37,568 nt of DNA from Bacillota bacterium (GTDB lineage: Bacteria; Bacillota; Clostridia; Christensenellales; Pumilibacteraceae). Position 1 is the first letter of the stretch. The number at the start of each line of letters is the position of its first letter. Under the pieces are notes generated by a model. That model did not search any database, was not told the DNA's origin, and saw only the letters and a list, made by a program, of their open reading frames with translations. The stretch spans positions 1-37,568 of the forward strand of contig WQVM01000007.1 of assembly GCA_009783985.1 (NCBI GenBank), in the 5' to 3' direction. This document shows, in pieces, positions 7,296 to 14,323 of this stretch. The position numbers and the translations under genes are program-made.

Positions 7296-8502
7296 AACTA
7301 ACATTTTTGATACTCTTAAAGAAAGAGGATACATTAAGCAGGTTGTTTTTGAGGATGACTTGTATAAGAGATTGGGATCGGAGTCGATGCCTTTTTATGT
7401 GGGGTTTGACCCTACGGCGGACAGCTTGCATATCGGGCATTATATACCCATTATGGTTATGGCACATATGCAGAGAGCAGGGCATAAGCCTATCGCTCTT
7501 ATCGGCGGTGCAACGGCACTTATCGGCGACCCTAGCGGTCGCACTGATATGCGTACTATTATGACCAAGGAAACCGTGCAGAGTAACGGCGAGGCTTTTG
7601 TCGTGCAAATGAAACGCTTCCTTAGTTTTGAGGGCAAATACGGCGCAAAACTTGTTGACAACAGTGCGTGGTTAGGCAAGCTAAATTATCTTAACTTTTT
7701 GCGTGATGTGGGCGGATATTTTTCGGTCAACAAAATGCTGACCGCCGACTGTTACAAGCAACGGCTAGAAAAAGGTCTGACTTTTTTGGAATTCAATTAT
7801 ATGCTTATGCAAGCATATGATTTTTATAGGTTGTTTGAGAAGTATGGTTGCCGTTTGCAGGTGGGCGGTAACGACCAGTGGAGCAATATTTTGGCAGGTG
7901 CTGACCTTATAAGGCGTAAGTGCGGCGAGGACGCTTTTGGATTGACTTTGACCTTGCTGGAGACAAGTGACGGCAAAAAAATGGGCAAGACCCAAAAGGG
8001 TGCATTGTGGCTTGACGCGAATAAGACTACACCTAATGAGTTTTATCAGTATTTTAGGAATGTCGAGGACGCTAAGGTTGCCGAATGTTTGAAGTTGCTT
8101 ACTTTCTTGCCGCTTGACCAAATCAATGAGATTACACGCTATAACGACCAACGAATCAATGAGGCAAAAAAGCGTCTTGCATATGAGGTGACTAAGTTAG
8201 TTCACGGAGAGGCGGCGGCTGTAGCGGCTCAAAATGAGGCGGCGGCGGCATTCGGCGGCAGTTCAAGTGATATGGAAGCGCATAAAATCAGCTTAACAAA
8301 AGACGCTACGGTAATTGACTTGTTATGTGAGTGTAAATTTGCGGTGACTAAGAGTGAGGCGAGGAGGCTGATTGAGGGCGGCGGTATAAGGATAGATGAT
8401 AAGGTCGTGGTGACAGTTGGTGATACAATAGGGCAGTATGCGAGTGGGGCAGAGTTTGTATTGTCTAAGGGGAAAAAGAATAGGATAAAAGTAGCGTTGT
8501 AA
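7279..8502 (+). CDS. tyrS: Tyrosyl-tRNA synthetase
   Basis: Charges tRNA-Tyr. It is 407 residues, the normal bacterial length. The class I catalytic core has HIGH at residues 51-54 (DSLHIGHYIPI) and the second signature as KMGKT at 234-238, a usual variant of KMSKS in TyrRS. The tyrosine-binding region is FNYMLMQAYDF and VGGNDQW. The C-terminal S4-like RNA-binding domain is visible (KSEARRLIEGGGIRIDDKVV). It overlaps the Sel1 gene by 17 bp, with a weak AAAGGA 14 bases upstream. There is no T-box leader, since the gene sits inside an operon. The family C palindrome begins directly after the stop. Confidence 0.97.
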   Translation: MKSKSKTNIFDTLKERGYIKQVVFEDDLYKRLGSESMPFYVGFDPTADSLHIGHYIPIMVMAHMQRAGHKPIALIGGATALIGDPSGRTDMRTIMTKETVQSNGEAFVVQMKRFLSFEGKYGAKLVDNSAWLGKLNYLNFLRDVGGYFSVNKMLTADCYKQRLEKGLTFLEFNYMLMQAYDFYRLFEKYGCRLQVGGNDQWSNILAGADLIRRKCGEDAFGLTLTLLETSDGKKMGKTQKGALWLDANKTTPNEFYQYFRNVEDAKVAECLKLLTFLPLDQINEITRYNDQRINEAKKRLAYEVTKLVHGEAAAVAAQNEAAAAFGGSSSDMEAHKISLTKDATVIDLLCECKFAVTKSEARRLIEGGGIRIDDKVVVTVGDTIGQYASGAEFVLSKGKKNRIKVAL

Positions 8503-8608
8503 TAGTGGCTAGTGATTAGTGGATAGTGGTTAGTTGTTGGCGAGTGTTATGGCTAGCGACAACCCATCAAGACACTAAGTCAACAACTAACCACTATCCA
8601 CTAACTAG
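8503..8608. repeat. Heptamer-armed palindrome, family C
   Basis: The left arm (8503-8538) is TAGTGGC/TAGTGAT/TAGTGGA/TAGTGGT units. The right arm (8578-8608) is the complement (AACTAACCACTATCCACTAA). It begins at the tyrS stop and ends at the AGGAGG of galU. The same units lie inside nadE at 19854-19905. Confidence 0.85.
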
Positions 8609-8618
8609 GAGGTATATA

Positions 8619-9509
8619 ATGAACAAAAAAATCACTAAAGCCGTAATACCATGTGGAGGTATGGGAACAAGATTTTTGCCGATTACTAAGGCAGTGCCTA
8701 AGGAAATTTTGCCGATTGTTGATACACCTGTTTTGGCATACATTGTAGACGAGGCGATAGATAGCGGAATCACAGATATTTTGATAGTATTGGGGCAAGG
8801 TAAGGACAGTATCAAAAATTACTTTGTGCCTAACGCAAGACTGGAAGATTCTCTTGCCAAAGCGGGCAAAACCGATGAACTAAAGTTAGTGCGTAGGATA
8901 AGCGAGCGTGCTAACATTGTTTTTGCGACGCAAGCCGAGCCTAAGGGGTCAGGCGATGCCGTTATGTATGCCAAGAATTTTACGGGTAGCGAGGCTTTTT
9001 GTCTTGCGTGGGGTGACGATTTGATTTATAACCCTGACAAACCTGTAATGGGTCAGCTTATGACGGCACACGCTAAGACGGGCGGTACGATTTTGGGTGT
9101 GCAAAAGTGGTTAGGTGACGATATAACCAAGTATGGTGTAGCGGACACGGGAGCAGATGTCGGAAGTAATCGTATGTACAAGTGTGCAGGTATTATCGAA
9201 AAACCACCCCTTGCCAAAGTTCCGCCATCTAGGCTTGCGGCTCTTGGGCGATACATCTTGACACCTGATGTTTATGCGACCCTACTCAAGACCCCCGTTA
9301 GCGGCAGAGAGTTAGGGCTTACGGAAGCACTCAACATTATGGCAAAGAGCGGTAATGTCTACGCGTATGATTTTGAGGGAACAAGATACGATATGGGCGA
9401 CAAACTAGGCTCACTCAAAGCAGCAGTAGAATTCGGACTAAGGAATAAAGAGTACGGCAAGGACTTTGCAGAATACTTGAGGCAACTAGCGTTGCAAAGT
9501 AAAAAATAA
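8619..9509 (+). CDS. galU: UTP-glucose-1-phosphate uridylyltransferase
   Basis: Makes UDP-glucose for cell-wall glycopolymers and glycolipids. It is 296 residues, the usual GalU size. The nucleotide-binding signature PCGGMGTRFLPITKAVPKEI (about residues 12-31) is followed by DTPVLAYIVDEAIDSGITDI, the metal-site region WGDDLIY and the sugar-site region GIIEKPP. The frame is open for 31 more codons upstream, but those lie in the repeat; AGGAGG stands 8 bp before ATG 8619, which fixes the start. No terminator is visible downstream, where another heptamer palindrome begins. Confidence 0.95.
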   Translation: MNKKITKAVIPCGGMGTRFLPITKAVPKEILPIVDTPVLAYIVDEAIDSGITDILIVLGQGKDSIKNYFVPNARLEDSLAKAGKTDELKLVRRISERANIVFATQAEPKGSGDAVMYAKNFTGSEAFCLAWGDDLIYNPDKPVMGQLMTAHAKTGGTILGVQKWLGDDITKYGVADTGADVGSNRMYKCAGIIEKPPLAKVPPSRLAALGRYILTPDVYATLLKTPVSGRELGLTEALNIMAKSGNVYAYDFEGTRYDMGDKLGSLKAAVEFGLRNKEYGKDFAEYLRQLALQSKK

Positions 9510-9684
9510 AAGGTAAGAAGTAAAAAGTGCGGACTTAGTAATTATTAGAACAAGTTAAACCTAGCCTTATTTATTTAGCTTTCGCTCCTCGCAATGACAC
9601 TCTAAAAAGAAGTAAAATAGTGGTTAGATTAGTCTAAAAATCCCCAACAACACTTTTTACCTTTTACTTCTTACTTTTTACTTA
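9498..9684. repeat. Heptamer-armed palindrome, family A copy 2, with insert
   Basis: Its arms, AAGTAA-type units at 9498-9535 and 9647-9684, match the copy at 927-1043, including the GTGCGGACT junction. The centre is longer and holds a fragment of the F-family palindrome (TTCGCTCCTCGCAATGACAC, 9581-9600), so one repeat has been inserted in another. Confidence 0.85.
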
Positions 9685-9695
9685 CAGCTTTATTT

Positions 9696-10239
9696 ATGAA
9701 ATACTACCCAATCACAATCGCAGGGCGACACGAGCAACTCCCTATCATACCCATATCGCCGGAATTGTCGATAGCTTTTTTTAATTTGCACGGCAACCAA
9801 GAGCTGACCGAACATTGTGCCAAGAGCCTTGTTCCGCTAGTAGAGGGTGCGGAGGTAATAATTACCGCCGAGAGTAAGGGTTTGCAACTTGCTCATTGCG
9901 TTGCAAGGCTATTAGGTCATCCTTTTTATGCTGTCGCCCGCAAAACCCAAAAGCTCTATATGCAAGACGGCATAAGCGTCAAAGTTAAGAGTATAACAAC
10001 AGGCGATGAGCAAAGGTTTATACCTATCAGCACACGACACAGCACTAATCAAAGGCAAAAAAGTCGCCATAGTAGACGATGTAATCTCAACAGGTGGCTC
10101 ACTTGCGGGACTAGAAGAACTAGTCCAAAAAGCAGGCGGCAAGGTGCTAGTCAAAGCAACAATCCTAGCCGAAGGTGACGCAACGGACAGAACTGATATT
10201 AAGTATTTGGCTAAAATACCGCTTATACAAACGCACTAA
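9696..10239 (+). pseudogene. Phosphoribosyltransferase (Apt/xanthine type) split by a +1 frameshift
   Basis: The first frame (from ATG 9696) gives MKYYPITIAGRHEQLPIIP, then AEVIITAESKGLQLAHCVAR and FYAVARKTQKLYMQDGISV, then loses homology after TTGDEQ (about 10013). Homology resumes in the next frame with GLYLSAHDTALIKGKKVAIV, then DDVISTGGSLAGLEEL, which holds the PRPP-binding motif, and continues to 10239. One extra base in or near GAGCAAAGGTTTAT (10007-10020) explains it. Without it the product would be about 180 residues, a normal purine phosphoribosyltransferase. There is no Shine-Dalgarno before the ATG. It could be a real mutation, an assembly error or, least likely, a programmed shift at the rare AGG codon. 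Confidence 0.8.
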
Positions 10240-10273
10240 TCAAAAAATAAATGACTAAGGAAGGGTGTTTATT

Positions 10274-10750
10274 ATGCCATTTTGGGCAGGGTTAATTATA
10301 ACTACTTGTGTTTGTGCCGTAATTATCGGTTGCATTATTTTTTGTGCATTGTTTTGGAGAGGGGCAATTTCGCCTAAAGTTTTTATAAGTAACCGAACAC
10401 GCAAGGAAATTAACGGAGAAATTATTAAGGTAAGTTATAGGGGAAGTCCGTCAATTAGCGTAGGAATAATGGGTACACAAAGACCGTTATATAGTATTTT
10501 AATCCGAACTGAGGAGTTTTGCAAACCTTTGGTTGCAAAAGTTGTCCTTAAATCCGAAGTAGGTGTTGCGATTGCTAACGATATTAACTCGTTAAAACGA
10601 TGGTTCAATCGTAGAGAAAAACCTTACAAGGTCGGTCAAATTGTTTGTATAGAATACGATTCGGAAAGACCAAAAAGATGTAATATATTAACGGCACAGT
10701 TTGACAAAACTGATGCTGACGATGATTTGTCAATTATTTCTAATTCTTAA
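10274..10750 (+). CDS. Membrane-anchored hypothetical protein
   Basis: 158 residues. One N-terminal hydrophobic helix (about residues 4-27, FWAGLIITTCVCAVIIGCII) is followed by a soluble domain with many beta-type stretches. It includes EIIKVSYRGSPSISVGIMGT and ends in an acidic tail (DKTDADDDLS). The soluble part resembles small OB- or SH3-like beta domains such as those of DUF3592-type proteins, but that is a guess from pattern. GTG 10265 is also in frame, but the purine-rich AAGGAAGG sits 9 bases before ATG 10274, which I prefer. It starts 35 bp after the phosphoribosyltransferase. Confidence 0.55.
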   Translation: MPFWAGLIITTCVCAVIIGCIIFCALFWRGAISPKVFISNRTRKEINGEIIKVSYRGSPSISVGIMGTQRPLYSILIRTEEFCKPLVAKVVLKSEVGVAIANDINSLKRWFNRREKPYKVGQIVCIEYDSERPKRCNILTAQFDKTDADDDLSIISNS

Positions 10751-10760
10751 ACTATTTTGC

Positions 10761-10790
10761 TTGACATTATTTGTTGCAATTGGATATACT
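10761..10790 (+). promoter_or_regulatory. Promoter of rpsU
   Basis: TTGACA at 10761-10766, 18-bp spacer, TATACT at 10785-10790. The leader to ATG 10839 is about 42 nt, with a weak purine stretch as ribosome site. Confidence 0.85.
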
Positions 10791-10838
10791 AGTAGTGTTG
10801 TGCGAGACTTTCGGCAATAAGGACGGTGTAGGTTAGTT

Positions 10839-11015
10839 ATGTCAGTAATCAAAGTTGGTGATAATGAGTCGCTAGAGAGCGCGCTCAAGCGTTTTAAGCG
10901 TAAATGCCAAAGAGATAATATTATGGGCGATTTGCGCCGTAAAGAAGCTTACGAAAAACCATCAGTACGCCGTAAAAAGAAATCAGAAAACGCACGCAAA
11001 AAACATAGAATTTAA
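10839..11015 (+). CDS. rpsU: 30S ribosomal protein S21
   Basis: 58-residue basic protein starting MSVIKVGDNESLESALKRFK, then RKCQRDNIMGDLRRKEAYEK, and ending in the Lys/Arg-rich tail RRKKKSENARKKHRI. This is the complete S21 pattern. S21 binds the small subunit near the anti-Shine-Dalgarno end of 16S rRNA and helps initiation on mRNA. Gene ends: ATG 10839, TAA 11013-11015. It has its own promoter (10761-10790) and its own terminator (11024-11051), so it is monocistronic. It was too short for standard ORF cut-offs. Its role in SD-based initiation is of interest because many genes in this window lack a Shine-Dalgarno. Confidence 0.95.
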   Translation: MSVIKVGDNESLESALKRFKRKCQRDNIMGDLRRKEAYEKPSVRRKKKSENARKKHRI

Positions 11016-11023
11016 GTTATAGA

Positions 11024-11051
11024 AGAGAGTTGTAATGACTCTCTTTTTTTT
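11024..11051 (+). terminator. Terminator of rpsU
   Basis: AGAGAGT pairs with ACTCTCT around a 7-nt loop and is followed by eight T. Confidence 0.9.
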
Positions 11052-11087
11052 GTTATTGAGAGGATTAATGGACGATATATTTTTGAT

Positions 11088-11250
11088 AAGGATAATTATT
11101 GTTCGGGCGGTCGAGGGCGACTGCCCCTACGATTTGTATCCGTGCTACACTTGTTTTTTCAATTGTAATCGTATTCCAAGTCGTAGGGGCGGAGGCCCTC
11201 AGCCGCCCGCTGTCTATTTCGCAAAAGGTCTAATGCCCGCCCCTACGATA
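11088..11250. repeat. G-family palindromic repeat cluster
   Basis: In the 448-bp gap between rpsU and spoIIIAA. AAGGATAATTATTGTTCGGG leads into CGGTCGAGGGCGACTGCCCC. After about 45 bp comes GTCGTAGGGGCGGAGG, and then GCCCGCCCCTACGAT. At least three arms of the G family are combined here. Confidence 0.85.
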
Positions 11251-11283
11251 TAAAAACTTGCAAAAACTCTAAGCCTCTATAAT

Positions 11284-11373
11284 GTCATTGCGAGGAGCGA
11301 TAGCGACGAAGCAATCCCATGTGAAATGTCCTATTCGTGGGATTGCTTTGTCGCTATCGCTCCTCGCAATGAC
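11284..11373. repeat. F-family palindrome (GTCATTGCGAGGAGC)
   Basis: A long near-perfect inverted repeat, about 35 bp per arm. It opens GTCATTGCGAGGAGCGATAG and closes with the complement CTCCTCGCAATGAC. Close copies lie at 21288-21377 and, diverged, at 35190-35298. Fragments lie at 9581, 12828 and inside spoIIIAE. This word is widespread in many bacterial genomes. Confidence 0.9.
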
Positions 11374-11438
11374 AATCAATTTGTATTCAACACAAATTGA
11401 GCAATCCGTTACATGACAGGCTGTGCTAAGTTCTAATC

Positions 11439-11463
11439 TTGTCCAATTTTTCGTATACATAAT
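11439..11463 (+). promoter_or_regulatory. Putative sporulation promoter motif, spoIIIAA copy
   Basis: CTTGTCCAATTTTTCGTATA followed by CATAAT, ending at the spoIIIAA start. The motif recurs before spoIIIAB (12897-12924) as CTTGTCCATATTTTCGTATA then TATATAAA. Conservation at two sporulation genes suggests a promoter or operator for a sporulation regulator. It does not fit the textbook sigma-E spacing. Confidence 0.45.
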
Positions 11464-12444
11464 ATGGTTATGGTTCATCAGGCGATACAGCAAAAATTAA
11501 GCGGGGGCGGGGTGGCTACCGCTTACCTTGCACAACTTTTGCCGAGTCCTATTATACAGGCTATGGACGGCAGGCTTGACAAAGAAAAGTTGTACGAAAT
11601 GCGTTTTCGGATAAACCGTCCTGTCAGCGTTAATTACGGCGGTAAATATTTTTTCTTGGGAGCCGACGGCTTATCGACCGAAAAGCACAACAAGGCTTTT
11701 TGCGCTACATATGATGTGCTTAAATATATAGCTGACAAAGCCACCGAACGGTCGATGTATGCTGTGGCGAGTCAACTTGCTAGTGGTTTTATAACGGTGA
11801 GGGGTGGGCTTAGGCTAGGTATCGCAGGGCAAATCATCAGTGACGGTCAAAATGTCCGCACTATCAAAAATATTTCGTCACTTAATATCCGTGTTCCGCA
11901 CGAGGTCAAATTTTGCTCTCAAATCGCCGCTAATTATATATTCGGTAGCGGCAAAAATGTACATAACGCTCTTATTGTATCACCACCCGGCGGAGGAAAA
12001 ACGACTTTTCTTAGAGACCTCGCCTTTATTGCCGGACTCAAAATGCCTCTTAGCAATATTTTGATAGTTGACGAACGAAACGAAATAGCCGCTTGCCACG
12101 AGGGAGAACCGCAACTTGATGTGGGACTTTGTGCCGATATTTATACTGATTGCACTAAGCGGTTTGCTTTTGAGAGTGGTATAAGGGGTATGCGACCCGA
12201 TATTATTATCACGGACGAGATAGCGACCAAAGAGGACGCCGAAGCGCTTCTCTATGCTATGAGTTGCGGTGTCAAAGTTATTGCAAGTGTTCACGCTAAA
12301 GATTGCAGGGAGCTAGACGACAAAGACGGTTGGAGTAAGCTGATTAAATCCCGCCTGATTACTAGGTACATATGCATAAGTGACCGTAATGGTCCGGGTA
12401 CATATGAGGGAGTTTTTGATGAGGGACTGAATTCAATCAATTAG
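11464..12444 (+). CDS. spoIIIAA: Stage III sporulation protein AA (secretion-type ATPase)
   Basis: 326 residues. Mother-cell ATPase of the SpoIIIA-SpoIIQ feeding channel, related to type II/IV secretion ATPases. Walker A is SPPGGGKTTFLRD (residue 173 on). Walker B and Asp/Glu boxes are NILIVDERNEIAAC and GMRPDIIITDEIATKEDAEA. Before them lie an N-terminal domain with YEMRFRINRPVSV and a MYAVASQLASGFITVRGGLR segment, both typical of SpoIIIAA. A second Met codon at 11470 is an alternative start. There is no Shine-Dalgarno. It is normally co-transcribed with spoIIIAB, but here 488 bp of repeats separate them and each has its own copy of the CTTGTCC motif. Confidence 0.95.
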   Translation: MVMVHQAIQQKLSGGGVATAYLAQLLPSPIIQAMDGRLDKEKLYEMRFRINRPVSVNYGGKYFFLGADGLSTEKHNKAFCATYDVLKYIADKATERSMYAVASQLASGFITVRGGLRLGIAGQIISDGQNVRTIKNISSLNIRVPHEVKFCSQIAANYIFGSGKNVHNALIVSPPGGGKTTFLRDLAFIAGLKMPLSNILIVDERNEIAACHEGEPQLDVGLCADIYTDCTKRFAFESGIRGMRPDIIITDEIATKEDAEALLYAMSCGVKVIASVHAKDCRELDDKDGWSKLIKSRLITRYICISDRNGPGTYEGVFDEGLNSIN

Positions 12445-12468
12445 GAATTAGGAGAGTTAGGAGTTGTT
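12441..12468. repeat. Family D heptamers, single arm
   Basis: AATTAGG/AATTAGG/AGAGTTAGGAGTT units directly after the spoIIIAA stop. The matching arm is not seen here; the paired version is at 13438-13538. Confidence 0.65.
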
Positions 12469-12490
12469 GTCAAAATTATTGAAATTCATA

Positions 12491-12830
12491 GTCATTAGGC
12501 ATTGTTCAAAAGGAATGGAAAACAATCCTTATAGGAAATAGTCATAAAGTAAATTATATTCCCAAAAAACAGGGTGTCATTTCGACCGAAGCGGAGAAAT
12601 CTCCTTAAAAACTGTATTATAACACCGCTAATGAGGAGATTTCTCCGCTTCGGTCGAAATGACACCCTTATGATATATACCTCACACAATATACTCGTTT
12701 TGAACAATGCCTCTTAAAAAGAGGGGAATAGAGATAGCTTTGAATCCAAATTCCCCTCTTTTAAGAGGGATGGCGGCACAGCCGACGGGGTGTTTATTAC
12801 GAGGTAAGCATTTTCCGAACAACTCTATTG
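12491..12830. mobile_element. Composite MITE-like element with palindromic cargo (H and J)
   Basis: The left end GTCATTAGG (12491-12499) leads into AGGCATTGTTCAAAA, whose exact complement is at 12698-12712. Inside is the H palindrome (12571-12668, GTGTCATTTCGACCGAAGCG on one arm). Then come a TTAAAAAGAGGGGAAT/ATTCCCCTCTTTTAAG pair and GGATGGCGGCACAGCCGACG. The right end is AACAACTCTATTG (12818-12830), followed by an F fragment. The same end sequences bound the element at 34142-34359 around a different palindrome. It encodes no protein. The rest of the 488-bp gap holds only the CTTGTCC motif. Confidence 0.6.
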
Positions 12831-12896
12831 CTCCTCGTAATGACATATATAATCAGAATATTCTGCATTAAAATGCAACACTAGTCCTGTTCTATT

Positions 12897-12924
12897 CTTG
12901 TCCATATTTTCGTATATATATAAA
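12897..12924 (+). promoter_or_regulatory. Putative sporulation promoter motif, spoIIIAB copy
   Basis: CTTGTCCATATTTTCGTATA then TATATAAA, 8 bp before ATG 12933. GACAAG at 12925-12930 is complementary to CTTGTC, giving an inverted pair. It is the counterpart of the motif before spoIIIAA. Confidence 0.45.
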
Positions 12925-12932
12925 GACAAGCT

Positions 12933-13439
12933 ATGAATTTATTTCTTACATTTATTTGCATAGCCTTAGGCACAATGGGCGGCTTGTACTTTACTAAGCG
13001 CAGTCAAGCTAAGGTCAAGTATTACGCCGGTATGGTGGAACTGTGTGACGCATTAAGGCGTAACTTGATGTTTAGGAGAGATAAGTTGCCGTTGTTCTTG
13101 GAAGAGCAAGAACCTGACGAAAAATTATTAGTAAAGCACCTTCAAAAATTCGGACAATTTGTTAAGGGGGAGTTGCCGCCGCCAAATGTTGACAGCAAAA
13201 AAGAGCAAAGTTACCTTGACAGGGGATTCCTTAAGCAAAAGGAATTGGAGCAAGTGCAAAAGTTTTTGGAAGGACTTGGGTCGGGGGACAGCGTGACAGA
13301 AATAGAAGGTCTTGAAAGTTACAGAGAGTTGTTTGCCGAGCTTCTTGCCAAGTACAAAGCAAGTAACGAAAAGATGGGCTCGGCGTACACCAAGTTAGGT
13401 TTTTTGGGCGGACTTGCGATGGGAATCGTTTTACTTTAA
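12933..13439 (+). CDS. spoIIIAB: Stage III sporulation protein AB
   Basis: 168 residues, the normal SpoIIIAB length. There is an N-terminal membrane helix (LFLTFICIALGTMGGLYFTK), a long helical region with ELCDALRRNLMFRRDKLPLF, a central insert, and a closing hydrophobic segment KLGFLGGLAMGIVLL. This arrangement is the SpoIIIAB/GspF-like pattern, and the protein is part of the mother-cell side of the feeding channel. There is no Shine-Dalgarno before ATG 12933, and a CTTGTCC-type promoter motif lies directly upstream. It is followed by spoIIIAC after a 105-bp palindrome. Confidence 0.9.
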   Translation: MNLFLTFICIALGTMGGLYFTKRSQAKVKYYAGMVELCDALRRNLMFRRDKLPLFLEEQEPDEKLLVKHLQKFGQFVKGELPPPNVDSKKEQSYLDRGFLKQKELEQVQKFLEGLGSGDSVTEIEGLESYRELFAELLAKYKASNEKMGSAYTKLGFLGGLAMGIVLL

Positions 13440-13538
13440 TTAGGAGTTAGGAGTTAGGAATTAGAAATTAGGAATGGTTGACTTAGTTAAATAAAATGTT
13501 AACAATAATTCCTCACTCCTCATTCCTAATTCCTCATT
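13438..13538. repeat. Heptamer-armed palindrome, family D
   Basis: Left arm AGTTAGG/AGTTAGG/AATTAGA/AATTAGG (13440-13475) and right arm ATTCCTCACTCCTCATTCCT onward (13508-13538). It fills the spoIIIAB-spoIIIAC gap and ends 6-8 bp before ATG 13545. Confidence 0.85.
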
Positions 13539-13544
13539 GATTTT

Positions 13545-13742
13545 ATGGGTATCGACATCATTTTTAGAATAGCGGGTATCGGCATTGTAACCGCAATAGT
13601 AAGTCAAATACTTAAAAAAGCCGAAAAAGACGAAATCGCCACTCTTGTCACTTTGGCAGGTTTGGTTATCGTTATGATTATGGTTATCACTATGATTAGC
13701 CAGCTTTTTGATACTCTGCGAACGATGTTCGGATTGTTTTGA
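13545..13742 (+). CDS. spoIIIAC: Stage III sporulation protein AC
   Basis: 65-residue membrane protein, exactly the family size. It has two hydrophobic helices (IDIIFRIAGIGIVTAIVSQI and TLVTLAGLVIVMIMVITMIS) separated by the charged loop KKAEKDEIA, ending QLFDTLRTMFGLF. It is a subunit of the SpoIIIA channel complex. There is no Shine-Dalgarno, and the ATG directly follows the pyrimidine-rich arm of the family D palindrome. It is co-oriented with AB and AD. Confidence 0.93.
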   Translation: MGIDIIFRIAGIGIVTAIVSQILKKAEKDEIATLVTLAGLVIVMIMVITMISQLFDTLRTMFGLF

Positions 13743-13834
13743 CGAATAACGAAATAATGAATAGCGAATAACGGTTGACTTATTTTTTTACCCGTCATTC
13801 ATTATTCGTTATTCATTATTCGTTATTCGTTAGT
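13743..13834. repeat. Heptamer-armed palindrome, family E
   Basis: Left arm GAATAAC/GAAATAATGAATAGC/GAATAAC and right arm TATTCGT/TATTCAT/TATTCGT/TATTCGT. It begins at the spoIIIAC stop and ends 3 bp before the spoIIIAD start codon. Confidence 0.88.
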
Positions 13835-13836
13835 TT

Positions 13837-14220
13837 ATGATTATTTTTCAGATAGCGGCAATAGCGATTGTAACGGCAATATGCGTAGCGGTACTCCGTG
13901 ACGCCAAAAGTGAAACCGCTTATCTTGTGGGAATTGCGGGCGGTCTTATCATACTTATAATGGTGCTTGACCTTGCAATCGGAATATTTGACGCAATGGA
14001 ACGAATAGTATCACGGAGCGGTCTTGACGGTAATGTGGCACGGGCGGTTATACAGATAGTAGGGATAGGGTATATTACCGAATTTGCGGCGGGGATATGT
14101 GAGGATTGCGGAAGCAAAAGTTTGGCGGACAAGCTGATATTAGGCGGTAAAATTGTTATTATGGTAATAGCAATGCCGATTGTGATAACATTATTTGAGA
14201 CTATAGCGGGATTACTGTAA
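13837..14220 (+). CDS. spoIIIAD: Stage III sporulation protein AD
   Basis: 127 residues, the family length. Four hydrophobic helices are seen: IIFQIAAIAIVTAICVAVLR, YLVGIAGGLIILIMVLDLAI, an IQIVGIGYITEFAAGICEDC segment and IVIMVIAMPIVITLFETIAG. The GYITEFAAGICEDCGSKSLA stretch is a strong SpoIIIAD signature. It is a channel subunit in the mother-cell side of the engulfed forespore membrane. There is no Shine-Dalgarno; the ATG is 3 bp after the family E palindrome. A G-family repeat follows before spoIIIAE. Confidence 0.94.
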   Translation: MIIFQIAAIAIVTAICVAVLRDAKSETAYLVGIAGGLIILIMVLDLAIGIFDAMERIVSRSGLDGNVARAVIQIVGIGYITEFAAGICEDCGSKSLADKLILGGKIVIMVIAMPIVITLFETIAGLL

Positions 14221-14228
14221 AATTATAC

Positions 14229-14281
14229 AATAAGGGTAATTGTTATTCGGGCGGTCGAGGACGCCCGCCCCCTACGATTGG
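14229..14281. repeat. G-family repeat
   Basis: AAGGGTAATTGTTATTCGGG then CGGTCGAGGACGCCCGCCCC and CTACGATTGG. It lies between spoIIIAD and the true spoIIIAE start, inside the upstream extension of that frame. Confidence 0.85.
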
Positions 14282-14323
14282 ACAACCTCAACTACAAACC
14301 TATCAAATAACTCAAAAACACAA

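Noticed and set aside
8526-8618. N-terminal extension of the galU frame
   Set aside because: Lies in the family C palindrome; AGGAGG fixes the start at 8619.
11035-11253. Plus-strand ORF of 72 residues after rpsU
   Set aside because: Begins inside the rpsU terminator and runs through G-family repeats.
11269-11493. Minus-strand ORF of 74 residues across the F palindrome
   Set aside because: Its sequence (VIARSDSDKAIPRI ... CFVAIAPRND) is the translation of the repeat itself, seen again at other copies; not a gene.
12495-12707. Minus-strand ORF of 70 residues across the H palindrome
   Set aside because: Translation of both arms of the palindrome with no ribosome site; explained by the repeat.
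14240-14323. N-terminal extension of the spoIIIAE frame
   Set aside because: Lies in a G-family repeat; a signal peptide begins properly at ATG 14324.
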